Shown here: in pieces, positions 28,135-37,105 of the stretch
How the letters are laid out: each line of letters begins with the position of its first letter
Numbering within the stretch: position 1 is the stretch's first letter
Origin: Roseospira navarrensis
GTDB taxonomy: Bacteria > Pseudomonadota > Alphaproteobacteria > Rhodospirillales > Rhodospirillaceae
DNA length: 64,000 nt
Assembly: GCF_009601025.1 (NCBI RefSeq)
Contig: NZ_WIVE01000006.1
Span: 38,238 to 102,237, forward strand
Direction of reading: 5' to 3'
The notes under the pieces: model-generated
What the model saw: the letters and a program-made list of their open reading frames with translations, nothing else
What the model was told of the DNA's origin: nothing
Database searches by the model: none
Position numbers and translations under genes: made by a program

Positions 28135-29019
28135 ATGGCGGACGCGGGCGGAAAACCTGTGATCGGGGTGATCGGCGGATCGGGCCTGTACGAGATCGAC
28201 GGCCTGACCAACACGCGTTGGGAAACGGTGGAGAGCCCCTTCGGCCCGCCCTCGGACCAGCTTCTGTTCGGCGACCTGGACGGCCAGCCGATGGTGTTCC
28301 TGCCCCGGCACGGCCGCGGCCACCGGGTGCCGCCCTCGGGCCTGAACTTCCGCGCCAACATCGACGCCCTGAAGCGCGCCGGCGTGACCGAGATCCTGTC
28401 GGTCTCCGCCGTCGGCTCGCTGAACGCCGACCTGCCGCCGGGCATGTTCGTCATCGTGGACCAGTTCATCGACCGCACCTTCGCCCGCGAGAAGAGCTTC
28501 TTCAGCGAAGGGCTGGTGGCGCATGTCTCCATGGCGCACCCCACCTGCGGCCGCCTGGGCGATGCCGTGGAAGAGGCCTGCCGCGAGCTGGAGATCCCGC
28601 ACCAGCGCGGCGGCACCTATCTGGTGATGGAGGGGCCGCAGTTCTCCACCCGCGCCGAAAGCGAACTGTATCGGGCCTGGGGCTGCGACGTCATCGGCAT
28701 GACCAACATGCCGGAGGCCAAATTGGCCCGCGAGGCGGAGATGTGCTACTGCACCGTGGCGATGGTCACGGACTACGACTGCTGGCATCCGGACCACGAC
28801 CACGTCACCGTGGACGCCATCATCAAGGTGCTGATGGACAACGCGGACAAGGGCCGGTCGCTGGTCAAGGCGGTGGCGCCGCGCCTGTCGGACCGCGCGG
28901 CGGCCTGCGAGAAGGGATGCCACGAGGCCCTGACGACCGCCCTCATCACGCACCCGGACGCCCGCGATCCGTCGCTGGTCGCCAAGCTGGACGCCGTGGC
29001 CGGGCGGATGCTGGGGTAG
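28135..29019 (+). CDS. mtnP: S-methyl-5'-thioadenosine phosphorylase
   Basis: Phosphorolysis of methylthioadenosine to adenine and methylthioribose-1-phosphate, first step of methionine salvage. The 294 residues have the phosphate site IGGSGLYE at the N-terminus, LPRHGRGH, the purine-site stretch VSAVGSLNADLPPGMFVI, EGPQFSTRAESELYRAWGCDVIGMTNMPEAKLAREAEM and TDYDCWHP, all typical of MtnP. GGGGAG lies ten bases before the ATG. The next enzyme of the pathway, MtnA, is the third gene downstream, after an inserted ATPase-DUF4276 pair. Confidence 0.96.
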   Translation: MADAGGKPVIGVIGGSGLYEIDGLTNTRWETVESPFGPPSDQLLFGDLDGQPMVFLPRHGRGHRVPPSGLNFRANIDALKRAGVTEILSVSAVGSLNADLPPGMFVIVDQFIDRTFAREKSFFSEGLVAHVSMAHPTCGRLGDAVEEACRELEIPHQRGGTYLVMEGPQFSTRAESELYRAWGCDVIGMTNMPEAKLAREAEMCYCTVAMVTDYDCWHPDHDHVTVDAIIKVLMDNADKGRSLVKAVAPRLSDRAAACEKGCHEALTTALITHPDARDPSLVAKLDAVAGRMLG

Positions 29020-29052
29020 GCGGCCAGCACATTTTTTTCAGGGAGACGCGCC

Positions 29053-30258
29053 ATGCCCAGGCCCGGCGTCGCCGCCGAAGGTCCCCGCATCACGTATCTT
29101 AAGGTCCGCAACTATCGGGCCCTTAGAGACGTGGAGTTGAAGGACCTGTCCCGGCTGACGGTATTCGTCGGGCCGAACGGCAGCGGCAAGTCCACCCTGT
29201 TCGATGTCTTCGCCTTTCTCTCGGAGTGCTTCAACGAAGGGCTGCGGCGGGCCTGGGATCGCCGGGGCCGCTTCAAGGAACTGCGCAGTCGTGGCGCCGA
29301 AGGACCCATTGAAATCGCGCTGAAATTCAAGATCCCGGGTGTGCCGCTCATTACCTATGGGCTGACCATTGACGAACAGAACGGCCAGCCGATCGTCACC
29401 GACGAACGCCTCTCCTGGACCCGGGGCTCCAGAGGACGCCCTTTCGATTTCCTCTCCTACAGCGCTGGCAAGGGCTTCGCCATCAAGGCCGACCAGCCCG
29501 ATCCCGATGCCGAGCGGGAACATGAAACCCTGGCCGCCCCGGACATGCTGGCCGTCAACACCCTGGGTCAATTCGAACGACACCCCCGTGTAAAGGCCCT
29601 CAGAGAATTCATCACCGGATGGCACCTCTCTTACCTCTCGGCGACTGACACCCGGGGCACGCCGGAAGCGGGCCCGCACGAGCACCTGTCCCGGTCCGGC
29701 GACAATCTTGCGAACGTCATCCAGTACCTGCGCGAGCGCCATCCACAGACACTTGCGTCCATCCTGGCAAGACTGACACGTCGCGTGCCACGCCTCGAAA
29801 AGGTGTCGGCCGACATCCTCGCCGATGGCCGGCTTCTGCTGCAGATCAAGGATGCGCCCTTCAGCACGCCAATTCTCGCCCGGTACGCATCGGACGGAAC
29901 GCTCAAGCTGCTGTCCTATCTGGTTCTGATGAACGATCCGGACCCGTTCCCGCTGATCGGGATCGAGGAACCGGAGAACTATCTCCATCCGATGCTGTTG
30001 CATGAACTGGCCGAGGAGTGCCAGACGGCCAGCGCCCACAGCCAATTGATGGTGACAACCCATTCGCCGCAGTTCTTGAATGCGCTGAGCCCGAAACAGG
30101 CCTGGGTCCTGTGGCGGGACCAGGATGGGTATGCCAAGGCAACCCGAACCGATCAGATCGAGGGCATTCCGGAGATGATGGAGGCGGGTGGCCAACTGGG
30201 CGCCCTGTGGATGGAAGGCTATTTCGGCATGGGAGACCCGGCCGGGGGCCCCGGCTGA
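29053..30258 (+). CDS. OLD/RecF-like AAA family ATPase
   Basis: ABC-type ATPase of the OLD/RecF kind, 401 residues, not a transporter. The N-terminal strand [17 protein letters not shown] leads to Walker [10 protein letters not shown] (40-48). Near the C-terminus are a Walker [14 protein letters not shown] and the switch stretch [13 protein letters not shown]. The middle (about 100-270) is where such ATPases carry a helical arm; there is no TOPRIM domain in this chain. The start has GGGAG seven bases upstream. The stop and the start of the next gene overlap (TGATG), so both are made together. The gene separates mtnP and mtnA. OLD, RloA and Abi ATPases act in phage defence, usually with a nuclease-like partner; that role here is inference. 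Confidence 0.9.
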   Translation: MPRPGVAAEGPRITYLKVRNYRALRDVELKDLSRLTVFVGPNGSGKSTLFDVFAFLSECFNEGLRRAWDRRGRFKELRSRGAEGPIEIALKFKIPGVPLITYGLTIDEQNGQPIVTDERLSWTRGSRGRPFDFLSYSAGKGFAIKADQPDPDAEREHETLAAPDMLAVNTLGQFERHPRVKALREFITGWHLSYLSATDTRGTPEAGPHEHLSRSGDNLANVIQYLRERHPQTLASILARLTRRVPRLEKVSADILADGRLLLQIKDAPFSTPILARYASDGTLKLLSYLVLMNDPDPFPLIGIEEPENYLHPMLLHELAEECQTASAHSQLMVTTHSPQFLNALSPKQAWVLWRDQDGYAKATRTDQIEGIPEMMEAGGQLGALWMEGYFGMGDPAGGPG

Positions 30259-30911
30259 TGCAGCGTCAGATCCACGTCCTCCTGGAAGAACCGTCCGCGA
30301 AAGCGACCCTTGAGCACGTCCTTCCCCGGCTGCTGCCGCCGGACATTCACCATCGATGCATCACGTTCCAGGGGAAACCGGACCTCCTGCAGCAGCTTCC
30401 AAATCGACTGCGCGGTTACCGCAAGCGTCTGGACCATGAGCGTTTGCGCGTCGTCGTCCTGATTGATCGTGACACGCAAGATTGTCTGGTCCTGAAGCGC
30501 CGGTTGGAAGCCATGGCCCGGGAGGCGGGATTGACCACCCGATCGAGTCGTGGACCCGATGGAGAGTACGTCGTTCTGAACCGCATCGCGGTAGAGGAAC
30601 TGGAGGCCTGGTTCCTGGGTGACGAAACCGCCTTGCGCGCCGCCTACCCGCGCCTCAAGAAGGGCGTCACGCGTGCCCAATCGATCCGGTGTCCGGACGA
30701 CGTGAAGGGGGGGACTGCCGAGGCGCTGCACAGGGTTTTCAAAAGAGCGGGCTACTTCAAGGACAGCCACATGCCGAAGACGGATGTCGCCCGCAAAGTC
30801 GGGGAACATCTGTCCGTGACCCCGAACGACAATCGATCCCCCAGCTTTCAGGTCTTTCTTGCCGGACTGACAGACCTTGTCCAACGCTTCTCGGAGGAAC
30901 CGCCACCATGA
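30258..30911 (+). CDS. DUF4276 family protein (TOPRIM-like partner of the ATPase)
   Basis: A 217-residue protein of the DUF4276 type. The opening strand [19 protein letters not shown] (acidic pair at 10-11) and the strand RVVVLIDRD (Asp70-Arg71-Asp72) match the Glu and DxD positions of a TOPRIM-like metal site, and [15 protein letters not shown] (about 108-122) is the stretch by which I recognise the family. The C-terminal part (130-217) is helical. It starts on the stop of the ATPase gene (TGATG) and its own stop overlaps the mtnA ATG (ATGA), so all three are coupled. It probably forms a nuclease-ATPase unit with its neighbour, but no activity is shown by the sequence. Confidence 0.8.
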   Translation: MQRQIHVLLEEPSAKATLEHVLPRLLPPDIHHRCITFQGKPDLLQQLPNRLRGYRKRLDHERLRVVVLIDRDTQDCLVLKRRLEAMAREAGLTTRSSRGPDGEYVVLNRIAVEELEAWFLGDETALRAAYPRLKKGVTRAQSIRCPDDVKGGTAEALHRVFKRAGYFKDSHMPKTDVARKVGEHLSVTPNDNRSPSFQVFLAGLTDLVQRFSEEPPP

Positions 30912-32014
30912 AGGTCAACGGCACCCCCACCCGCACCATCTGGCTGGCCGAGGACGGCCACACGGTGGAGATCATCGACCAGACCCGCCTGCCGCATCAC
31001 TATGAGATCGCGCGGCTGGCCTCGCTCGACGACGCCTGCCGGGCGATCAAGGACATGCTGGTGCGCGGCGCGCCCCTGATCGGCGCCACGGCGGCGCACG
31101 GGCTGGCGCTGGCCATGCGTCAGGATGCCTCGGACGACGGGCTGGCGACGGCCTACGACCGTCTGTTCGCCACCCGCCCCACGGCGGTCAACCTGCGCTG
31201 GGCGCTGGACGACATGCGCCAGCGCCTGGCCCCGCTGCCGGCGGACCAGCGCGCGGGAGCGGCGCTCGACCGCGCCCGGGTCATCTGCGACGAGGACGTG
31301 GCCCTGAACGAGGCCATCGGCAATCACGGCCTGACCGTCTTCCGCACCCTGTGGGAGCGCAAGGGCAAGCCGGACCGCTTCAACGTTCTGACCCACTGCA
31401 ACGCCGGCTGGCTGGCGACGGTGGACTGGGGCACGGCGCTGGCCCCCATCTACAAGGCGCACGACGCCGGCATCCCGGTCCATGTGTGGGTGGACGAGAC
31501 CCGGCCGCGCAACCAGGGCGCCAGCCTGACCGCGTGGGAGCTGAACCAGCACGGCGTGCCCCACACCGTGATCGTGGACAACGCCGGCGGCCACTTCATG
31601 CAGCACGGCATGGTGGATGTCTGCATCGTCGGCACCGACCGCACCACGGCGACGGGTGACGTCTGCAACAAGATCGGCACCTACCTGAAGGCGCTGGCGG
31701 CGAAGGACAACGGCGTGCCGTTCTATGTCGCCCTGCCCAGCCCGACCATCGACTGGACGGTCAAGGACGGCGTCGCCGAGATCCCCATCGAGGACCGGGG
31801 GCCGGGCGAGGTCTGCCGCCTGTGGGGACGGCTCGACTCGGGCGACACCGGCTGGGTCACCGTTACCCCGGAGGGCAGCCCGGCCGCCAACCCGGCGTTC
31901 GACGTCACCCCGGCCCGGCTGGTCACGGGCCTCATCACTGAGCGGGGCGTCTGTTCGGCCAGTGCCGAGGGTCTCGCCGGCCTGTTCCCGGATCGGTCGG
32001 CGGCGGCGGAATAG
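30908..32014 (+). CDS. mtnA: Methylthioribose-1-phosphate isomerase
   Basis: Aldose-ketose isomerase converting methylthioribose-1-phosphate to methylthioribulose-1-phosphate in methionine salvage, 368 residues. Family marks seen are [16 protein letters not shown], the stretch [17 protein letters not shown] with the catalytic Cys, [18 protein letters not shown], and [22 protein letters not shown] with the catalytic Asp. The ATG overlaps the stop of the DUF4276 gene. Its natural partner mtnP lies 1.9 kb upstream, and the two are separated by the ATPase-DUF4276 insert. Repeat R3 copy A begins 26 bases after the stop. Confidence 0.96.
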   Translation: MKVNGTPTRTIWLAEDGHTVEIIDQTRLPHHYEIARLASLDDACRAIKDMLVRGAPLIGATAAHGLALAMRQDASDDGLATAYDRLFATRPTAVNLRWALDDMRQRLAPLPADQRAGAALDRARVICDEDVALNEAIGNHGLTVFRTLWERKGKPDRFNVLTHCNAGWLATVDWGTALAPIYKAHDAGIPVHVWVDETRPRNQGASLTAWELNQHGVPHTVIVDNAGGHFMQHGMVDVCIVGTDRTTATGDVCNKIGTYLKALAAKDNGVPFYVALPSPTIDWTVKDGVAEIPIEDRGPGEVCRLWGRLDSGDTGWVTVTPEGSPAANPAFDVTPARLVTGLITERGVCSASAEGLAGLFPDRSAAAE

Positions 32015-32039
32015 GCCCCGGGCTTCCGGGGTCCGTCAG

Positions 32040-32308
32040 CAGCAGGTCTCATTTTGGCCGCGCTGCCTCCGATGGGTCCTGCTGGGAGGTCCAGGCGCGA
32101 ACCGAACTCCCTCCCCTGGATAGGGGAGGGCTGGGGTGGGGTTGAAACAAAGCCCGTGGGGTTGAAAAAGGGCTCGTGGGGTTGATGCGGCAAGTGGGGT
32201 CCGCGCGAAAATGAACGCGCCCCCCTCCCAACCTCCCCCCGAAGGGGGGAGGCGAACAGGCCGGCACCAGCCGCAACCTTTGCCCTCCCTCCCTCCTGAG
32301 AATTGCTG
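32040..32308 (+). mobile_element. R3 miniature inverted-repeat element, copy A (269 bp)
   Basis: Left end CAGCAGGTCTC (32040-32050) and right end GAGAATTGCTG (32298-32308) are an imperfect 11-bp terminal inverted repeat. The nine bases GTCCGTCAG occur directly outside both ends, a perfect 9-bp target duplication. Inside are CCCCTGGATAGGGG-type palindromes, three 20-bp tandem units beginning GTGGGGTTGA (about 32136-32190), and a C-rich/G-rich hairpin around 32220-32260. It codes for nothing recognisable and has no transposase, so it would need one in trans. Copies B and C are at 52163 and 53973. Confidence 0.88.
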
Positions 32309-32590
32309 GTCCGTCAGAGCAATCGGGTGAAAGGGCGTGTGGCCGGGACGCGGCCGTGTCGGGCGGATTCGACCCCGCCCATTTCCCGACAGGGAAACGC
32401 GGCGGGGCAATCCGCCGCAAGGCAGCGATATGGCGGGTTGCGCCTTCGGCGCGAACCCGCCCTACGAGGGCGCGCTCCCGTGAAACTGGCAGTCGGTCCC
32501 GCGCGGTCCGGTCTTTGATTCCCGCGCGCCGGAGGGGTAGAAGGAACGCGCCGAACGGCGCGTTCCAACCCGGAGGGGACCCCGAGATCC
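32309..32590 (+). promoter_or_regulatory. Leader of trpB2 with perfect hairpin at 32543-32566
   Basis: After element R3 copy A comes a hairpin built of GGCGGGTT and AACCCGCC (about 32433-32461). At 32543-32566 a perfect 10-bp stem GGAACGCGCC / GGCGCGTTCC closes a GAAC loop. It is followed by CGGAGGGG and the TrpB2 start at 32591, so it would sit in the mRNA leader just before the ribosome site. I see no leader peptide with tandem Trp codons. Confidence 0.45.
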
Positions 32591-33952
32591 ATGACCGAAA
32601 GCACGAAATACCTGCTGTCCGAAGACCGGATGCCCAAGGCGTGGTACAACCTCGCCGCCGACCTGCCCGGCCCGGTGCCGCCGCCGGTGCACCCGGGCAC
32701 GGGCCAGCCGATGGGCCCGGAGGACCTGGCCCCGCTGTTTCCCATGGGTGTCCTGGAGCAGGAAGCCAGCACCGAACGCTGGATCGACATCCCCGAGCCC
32801 GTGCGCGACGTCTACCGGCTGTGGCGGCCGTCGCCGCTGGTGCGCGCCCGCCGTCTTGAGGCCGCGCTCGATACCCCCGCGAAGATCTTCTTCAAGTACG
32901 AGGGCGTCAGCCCCGCCGGCAGCCACAAGCCGAACTCCGCCGTCGCCCAGGCGTTCTACAACAAGCAGGAAGGGGTGAAGCGGCTGGTCACCGAGACCGG
33001 CGCCGGCCAGTGGGGCAGCTCGCTCGCCTTCGCGGGCAACCTGTTCGGCCTGACGGTCGAGGTCTACATGGTGCGGATCTCGTTCAATCAGAAGCCGTAC
33101 CGCCGCGCCCTGATGGAGACCTACGGCGCCACCTGCATCCCCAGCCCCTCGCCCAACACGGCGGCCGGCCGGGCCATCCTGGAGACGAACCCCGACTCCA
33201 ACGGCTCGCTGGGCATCGCCATTTCCGAGGCCGTCGAACTGGCCGCCAGCCGCGACGACACCAAGTACGCCCTGGGTAGCGTGCTCAACCACGTCTGCCT
33301 GCACCAGACCGTCATCGGCGAGGAAGCCATGCTCCAGATGGAGATAGCCGACGCCGACCCGGACATCGTGATCGGCTGCGTGGGCGGCGGCTCCAACTTC
33401 GCTGGGCTGGCCTTCCCCTACATGCGCGAGAAGATGAACGGCAAGGCGGTGCGCTGCATCGGCGTCGAGCCCACCTCGTGCCCCACCCTGACCAAGGGGC
33501 CGATGGCCTATGACTTCGGCGACACGGGCAAGCTCACCCCGCTGATGAAGATGCACACCCTGGGGTCCAACTTCATGCCGCCCGGCACGCACGCCGGCGG
33601 GCTGCGCTACCACGGCATGGCGCCCATGGTCAGCCAGGCCATGGAGCACGGGTTGATGGAAGCGCGCGCCTACCAGCAGACGGAATGCTTCGCCGCCGCC
33701 GTGCAGTTCGCGCGCGAGGAAGGCATCGTGCCCGCGCCCGAATCCTCGCACGCCATCAAGGCCGTGATCGACGAGGCGTTGCGCTGCAAGGCCGAGGGCA
33801 AGGCCGAGACCATCCTGTTCAACCTGTCCGGCCACGGCCATTTCGACATGCAGGCCTATATGGACTACTTCGCGGGCAAGATGACGGACACGCCGTTCGA
33901 CGACGCCGCGCTCCAGGCCTCGCTGGAGACCCTGCCCAAGGTGGCGGTGTAG
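32591..33952 (+). CDS. TrpB2-type tryptophan synthase beta-like enzyme
   Basis: PLP-dependent enzyme of the TrpB2 subfamily, 453 residues (longer than the about 400 of TrpB1). PLP-binding lysine is Lys113 in [10 protein letters not shown]; the phosphate-binding loop is [15 protein letters not shown]; the stretch [15 protein letters not shown] is the TrpB catalytic loop. TrpB2 proteins have an N-terminal extension (WYNLAADLP at 18-26) and work without TrpA, probably turning serine and free indole into tryptophan. No other trp gene is near. The start is supported by GGAGGGG 12 bases upstream. Confidence 0.93.
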   Translation: MTESTKYLLSEDRMPKAWYNLAADLPGPVPPPVHPGTGQPMGPEDLAPLFPMGVLEQEASTERWIDIPEPVRDVYRLWRPSPLVRARRLEAALDTPAKIFFKYEGVSPAGSHKPNSAVAQAFYNKQEGVKRLVTETGAGQWGSSLAFAGNLFGLTVEVYMVRISFNQKPYRRALMETYGATCIPSPSPNTAAGRAILETNPDSNGSLGIAISEAVELAASRDDTKYALGSVLNHVCLHQTVIGEEAMLQMEIADADPDIVIGCVGGGSNFAGLAFPYMREKMNGKAVRCIGVEPTSCPTLTKGPMAYDFGDTGKLTPLMKMHTLGSNFMPPGTHAGGLRYHGMAPMVSQAMEHGLMEARAYQQTECFAAAVQFAREEGIVPAPESSHAIKAVIDEALRCKAEGKAETILFNLSGHGHFDMQAYMDYFAGKMTDTPFDDAALQASLETLPKVAV

Positions 33953-34089
33953 GGGAGCAAGGTGGCGCCCGCGACCCGGAGTCTGCGGGCGCCTTCCCCG
34001 AACCGTCATCCATTCGTCATGGCGCTGTCGCCGAGCGGGCCTAAAGTGGAGGTCGTCCCCCATGCCTCCACCAGCCCCATGAGGTCGCC

Positions 34090-35064
34090 ATGCGTCGTGC
34101 CGCCGTTTCCTCGCTCGCTCTCGTCCTCGGCCTGACCGCCGCCGCCCTGCCCGCGCGGGCCGAAGCGCCGTTCGTCTCCGATCAGGCGTTCAGCTTCGTC
34201 GCGCTGGGCGACATGCCCTACGGCGACGCCGCCCAGGGCGCCTACGTGCGCCTGATCGACGCCGTCAACACGCTGGATCCCGCCTTCACCATCCACGTGG
34301 GCGACATCAAGGGCGGTGGCTCGGCGTGCTCCGACGCCCGCTTCCAGACCGAATACGACAACTTCATGCGCTACACCGGCGCTGTCGTGTACACCCCGGG
34401 CGACAACGAGTGGACCGACTGCCACCGCAAGGCCGCCGGCGGCTATGACCCGCTGGAGCGCCTCGCCGCCGTGCGCAGCCTGTATTTCGCCGAGGCCACC
34501 AGCCTGGGTCAGGCCCCCATCGACCTCACCCGGCAGGCCGATGTCTCCGATCATGACGAGATGGTGGAAAACGCCCTGTGGAGCCACGGCGGCGTGACCT
34601 TCGCCACGGTCCACGTGGTCGGCTCCAACAACAACTTCGAGATCCGCGACCCGGCCGCCGTCGCCGAGTTCTTCGCCCGCGACGCCGCCAACCAGGACTG
34701 GTTCGCCCGCGTCTTCGAGACCGCCAGGGCCGAGGACAGCGCCGCCGTGGTGCTCGCCATGCAGGCCGACATGTTTGGCGGCAAGGTGAACCGGCAGAGC
34801 GGCTTCGGCCCGACCCTGAAGACCCTGCAGGCCGAGATGGAGGCGTTCGCCAAGCCGGTGCTGCTGGTCTACGGCGACTCGCATGAGCTGGAGCTGGACC
34901 AGCCGTTCATGACCCGCGAGGGCGCGCGCATGGACACGGCCTATGCGTTGCAGGTGCCGGGCGCGGGCGACGTCCACGGCGTGCGTGTGACCGTGGACAC
35001 CAGCATGCCCGGGGTGTTCGGGTTCATGCCGGTGATCGTGCCGGAGAACCTGCGGGTGAAGTGA
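34090..35064 (+). CDS. Secreted metallophosphoesterase-like protein
   Basis: Exported protein of 324 residues with a signal peptide (1-24, ending PARAEA). Motifs in calcineurin-like order are seen: ALGDMPYG, VGDIKGGGSACSD, YTPGDNEWTDC and, late, YGDSHELELD, which together can bind two metals as in metallophosphoesterases. Histidines of the usual GNH block are less clear (GDNEW instead), so the enzyme may be a divergent subgroup or an inactive relative. It stands alone, with an R2 hairpin starting three bases after the stop. Confidence 0.68.
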   Translation: MRRAAVSSLALVLGLTAAALPARAEAPFVSDQAFSFVALGDMPYGDAAQGAYVRLIDAVNTLDPAFTIHVGDIKGGGSACSDARFQTEYDNFMRYTGAVVYTPGDNEWTDCHRKAAGGYDPLERLAAVRSLYFAEATSLGQAPIDLTRQADVSDHDEMVENALWSHGGVTFATVHVVGSNNNFEIRDPAAVAEFFARDAANQDWFARVFETARAEDSAAVVLAMQADMFGGKVNRQSGFGPTLKTLQAEMEAFAKPVLLVYGDSHELELDQPFMTREGARMDTAYALQVPGAGDVHGVRVTVDTSMPGVFGFMPVIVPENLRVK

Positions 35065-35067
35065 TAC

Positions 35068-35246
35068 CGGCCGACGGAAAGGTTCATCCTTTTCGTCGGC
35101 CGGCCGGCCCGACTGGGCCGGCGCCGCGAAGCGGCGGAGCCGCGCGCCCCAAAGGGGCGCTGCGGCGATAAAAACAAAGACTCATTCTGACATGTCGTCG
35201 CAGCGACCTTTTTTCGAAAGAGTCATCCTCATCGTCGAGCGGTAAA
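35068..35246 (+). repeat. R2 repeat, copy 2, with 3' stem-loop
   Basis: Begins with a 15-bp stem (CGGCCGACGGAAAGG, loop TTCAT, CCTTTTCGTCGGCCG; 35068-35102) three bases after the phosphoesterase stop. It goes on with GGCCGGCGCCGCG, a second palindrome CGCGCCCCAAAGGGGCG, and a tail ending GAGTCATCCTCATCGTCG. The same order is found at 49696-49875 over about 180 bases; copy 1 near 5386 keeps only the first stem-loop. Confidence 0.75.
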
Positions 35247-35290
35247 AAAGCTGACCGGCCCGCGCACCACCGCGCGGGCCACCCCGTCTC

Positions 35291-36250
35291 CTACCGCCCC
35301 CGCCGCAGCGCCAGCAGGGCCACGGCCGCCAGCAGCAGACCGCCCCCCACGGCCCCCAACGGTCCCAGACGCTCGCCGAAGATCGCCCAGGCCAGCAGGG
35401 TGGCGCTCAGGGGCTCCAGCAGCACGACCACCGCCGAGCCGGTGGCGCTGGCCCGCCTCATGCCCCACAGGAACACGACATAGGCCAGCGCGGTCGGCAC
35501 CACGCCCATGTAGAGCACCACGCCCCAGGCGGCGGGCGTTTCGGGCAGGATCGTGCCGCCGCCAGCCACGGCCACACCCGTCGCCACCGTGGCCAGCACG
35601 ACCGCCCCGGCCCCGAACCCCAGGGCCACCAGTCGGGCCGGATGATGGCGCGGCGCCAGATGCCGGCTGGCGAGCGTGAACAGGGCGTAGCTGAGGCCCG
35701 ACCCGCCGGCCATGGCGAGCCCCACCGCGACGGTGCCGCCGCCCGCCGGCAGCGGTCCGGGAAACCCGACCAGCAGGGCCGCGCCGACCACCGCCACGGC
35801 GACCGCGATCCAGGTGGTCCGACTCAACTGCTCCTTCAGCACGAGCCGGGCGAGCAGGGCCACCAGCACCGGCGCCGAGCACAGCGCCAGCAGCGTGGCC
35901 AGCGCCACGCCCACCCGGGCGACGGCGCCGAAGTAGAGGCCCTGATAGGCCGCCTGGGCCAGCCCCAGCAGCAGCAGGGCGCGCAGGTCCCGCCGGTCCA
36001 GCGGGGTGCCGGGCAGGCGCAGCGCCAGCAGCCCGACCAGCGGCGCGGCCAGCGCCAGACGCCACGCGCCGACGGTGAGCGGGTCGAGGGCGGACAGGTC
36101 GAACAGGACCCGGGACGCAATGCCGACGGTGCTCCACAACAGCGCGGCCAGGGCCACCAGCCCCAGGCCGGACGGCATCAGGGCGCGGCGGGACGTCAGG
36201 TCGAGTCGCGCCCCGCGCCCCGCGCGCCTGTTTTCTTGATGGTCCGACAT
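35291..36250 (-). CDS. DMT superfamily (EamA) transporter
   Basis: Inner-membrane exporter of the drug/metabolite type, 319 residues from the ATG at 36248-36250. Ten hydrophobic segments in two EamA halves are seen: the first half starts LGLVALAALLWSTVGIASRVLF, the second near GLAMAGGSGLSYALFTLASRHLA, and the late landmark is PTALAYVVFLWGMRRASATGSAVVVLLEPLSATLLAW. AAAGG lies nine bases before this start; an ATG nine bases further out (36259) is possible. Substrate unknown. Gene stands alone. Confidence 0.9.
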   Translation of the reverse strand: MSDHQENRRAGRGARLDLTSRRALMPSGLGLVALAALLWSTVGIASRVLFDLSALDPLTVGAWRLALAAPLVGLLALRLPGTPLDRRDLRALLLLGLAQAAYQGLYFGAVARVGVALATLLALCSAPVLVALLARLVLKEQLSRTTWIAVAVAVVGAALLVGFPGPLPAGGGTVAVGLAMAGGSGLSYALFTLASRHLAPRHHPARLVALGFGAGAVVLATVATGVAVAGGGTILPETPAAWGVVLYMGVVPTALAYVVFLWGMRRASATGSAVVVLLEPLSATLLAWAIFGERLGPLGAVGGGLLLAAVALLALRRGR

Positions 36251-36466
36251 GGGACGCATCCTTTCGTATCCGGTCGGCGGCCAGGGGAGGGCCGACCGCA
36301 CACCAAAGCCCCCGGCCCGCGCCCGCTGTCAACGACCCGGACCATGGCCGCCGGTCCCGGGCGGGCCGCGAAAGTGTGGTCAGCCGGCCCGGAAGTCTCT
36401 AGACTGGTCGCGAGGGTTGAGGGGCCGGGGGGCCTATCCACGCTCTGAGAACAAGGGCGCTGCCGG

Positions 36467-36892
36467 ATGAACAACGCCGACCCGATCACGGATCCAGCGG
36501 ACGCGCTGACCGGCCAGGACATCGCACTGGCCGCCGGTGAGACGCTGTTCCGCGAAGGCGACATCGGCGACCGGGCCTATGTGGTGCGAAGCGGCCGGCT
36601 GGAAATCCTCCGCCATGTCTCCGGCCGCGACGTGGTCGTGGCGATCGAGGGCCCGGGCACCATCCTGGGCGAGATGGCCCTGATCGACGCCCAGCCGCGT
36701 AGCGCCACCGTCCGCGCCCTGGACGACGCCCGGCTGTCCGTGGTGCCCAAGCCGGCGTTCGAGTTTCACCTGGCGCGCACCGATCCGGTCATCCGGATGC
36801 TGCTGGAGCGCTTCACGGCCATCATCCGCACCACCACGGCGGAAAATGCCAAGCTGACCCTGGCGGCGGACCGGCACGCTCCGGAAAGTTGA
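36467..36892 (+). CDS. Cyclic-nucleotide-binding domain protein
   Basis: Single-domain protein of 141 residues of the CAP effector-domain type. The phosphate-binding cassette GEMALIDAQPRSATVRA (about 64-80) is complete, preceded by the beta-roll with LFREGDIGDRAYVVRSGRLEIL. There is no helix-turn-helix, so it is not a transcription factor; it may sense cAMP or cGMP and pass the signal to a partner. The large receiver-like gene 213 bases downstream is a candidate partner, though a promoter-like TTGACA lies between. Confidence 0.88.
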   Translation: MNNADPITDPADALTGQDIALAAGETLFREGDIGDRAYVVRSGRLEILRHVSGRDVVVAIEGPGTILGEMALIDAQPRSATVRALDDARLSVVPKPAFEFHLARTDPVIRMLLERFTAIIRTTTAENAKLTLAADRHAPES

Positions 36893-36969
36893 GTCCATGG
36901 GTCGGCGCGCAATCCAAAATCGGTACGCCCGCGGAAAGTTGCACCACCGGGGGGATGTGATAAAATGGC

Positions 36970-36996
36970 TTGACAGGATTCAATTTCCTGTTGAAT
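36970..36996 (+). promoter_or_regulatory. Candidate promoter/operator before the 675-residue receiver-like gene
   Basis: A consensus -35 hexamer TTGACA (36970-36975) is followed by the inverted repeat ATTCAA-N7-TTGAAT (36978-36996), in an AT-rich patch 110 bases before the gene. No good -10 is seen at the usual distance, so this could instead be a regulator site. Confidence 0.35.
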
Positions 36997-37105
36997 GCGC
37001 CAAACGTGAACCGGACCATCACCCTCACCGTAGACCGGATGGACACCGCGCCCAGAAGCTGGAGGCGGGGTGCCTGACTGATCCGGTGGCCCTTTGGAGG
37101 GGCCG

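Noticed and set aside
29053..30911. Naming the ATPase-DUF4276 pair as PARIS, Gabija or a classical OLD
   Set aside because: PARIS uses a DUF4435 partner, Gabija and OLD have TOPRIM fused to or different partner of the ATPase; here the partner reads as DUF4276, so I leave it unnamed.
32040..32308. R3 as a small protein gene or CRISPR array
   Set aside because: The 20-bp units are adjacent with no spacers, copy number is 1 to 4, and the element has terminal inverted repeats with target duplications.
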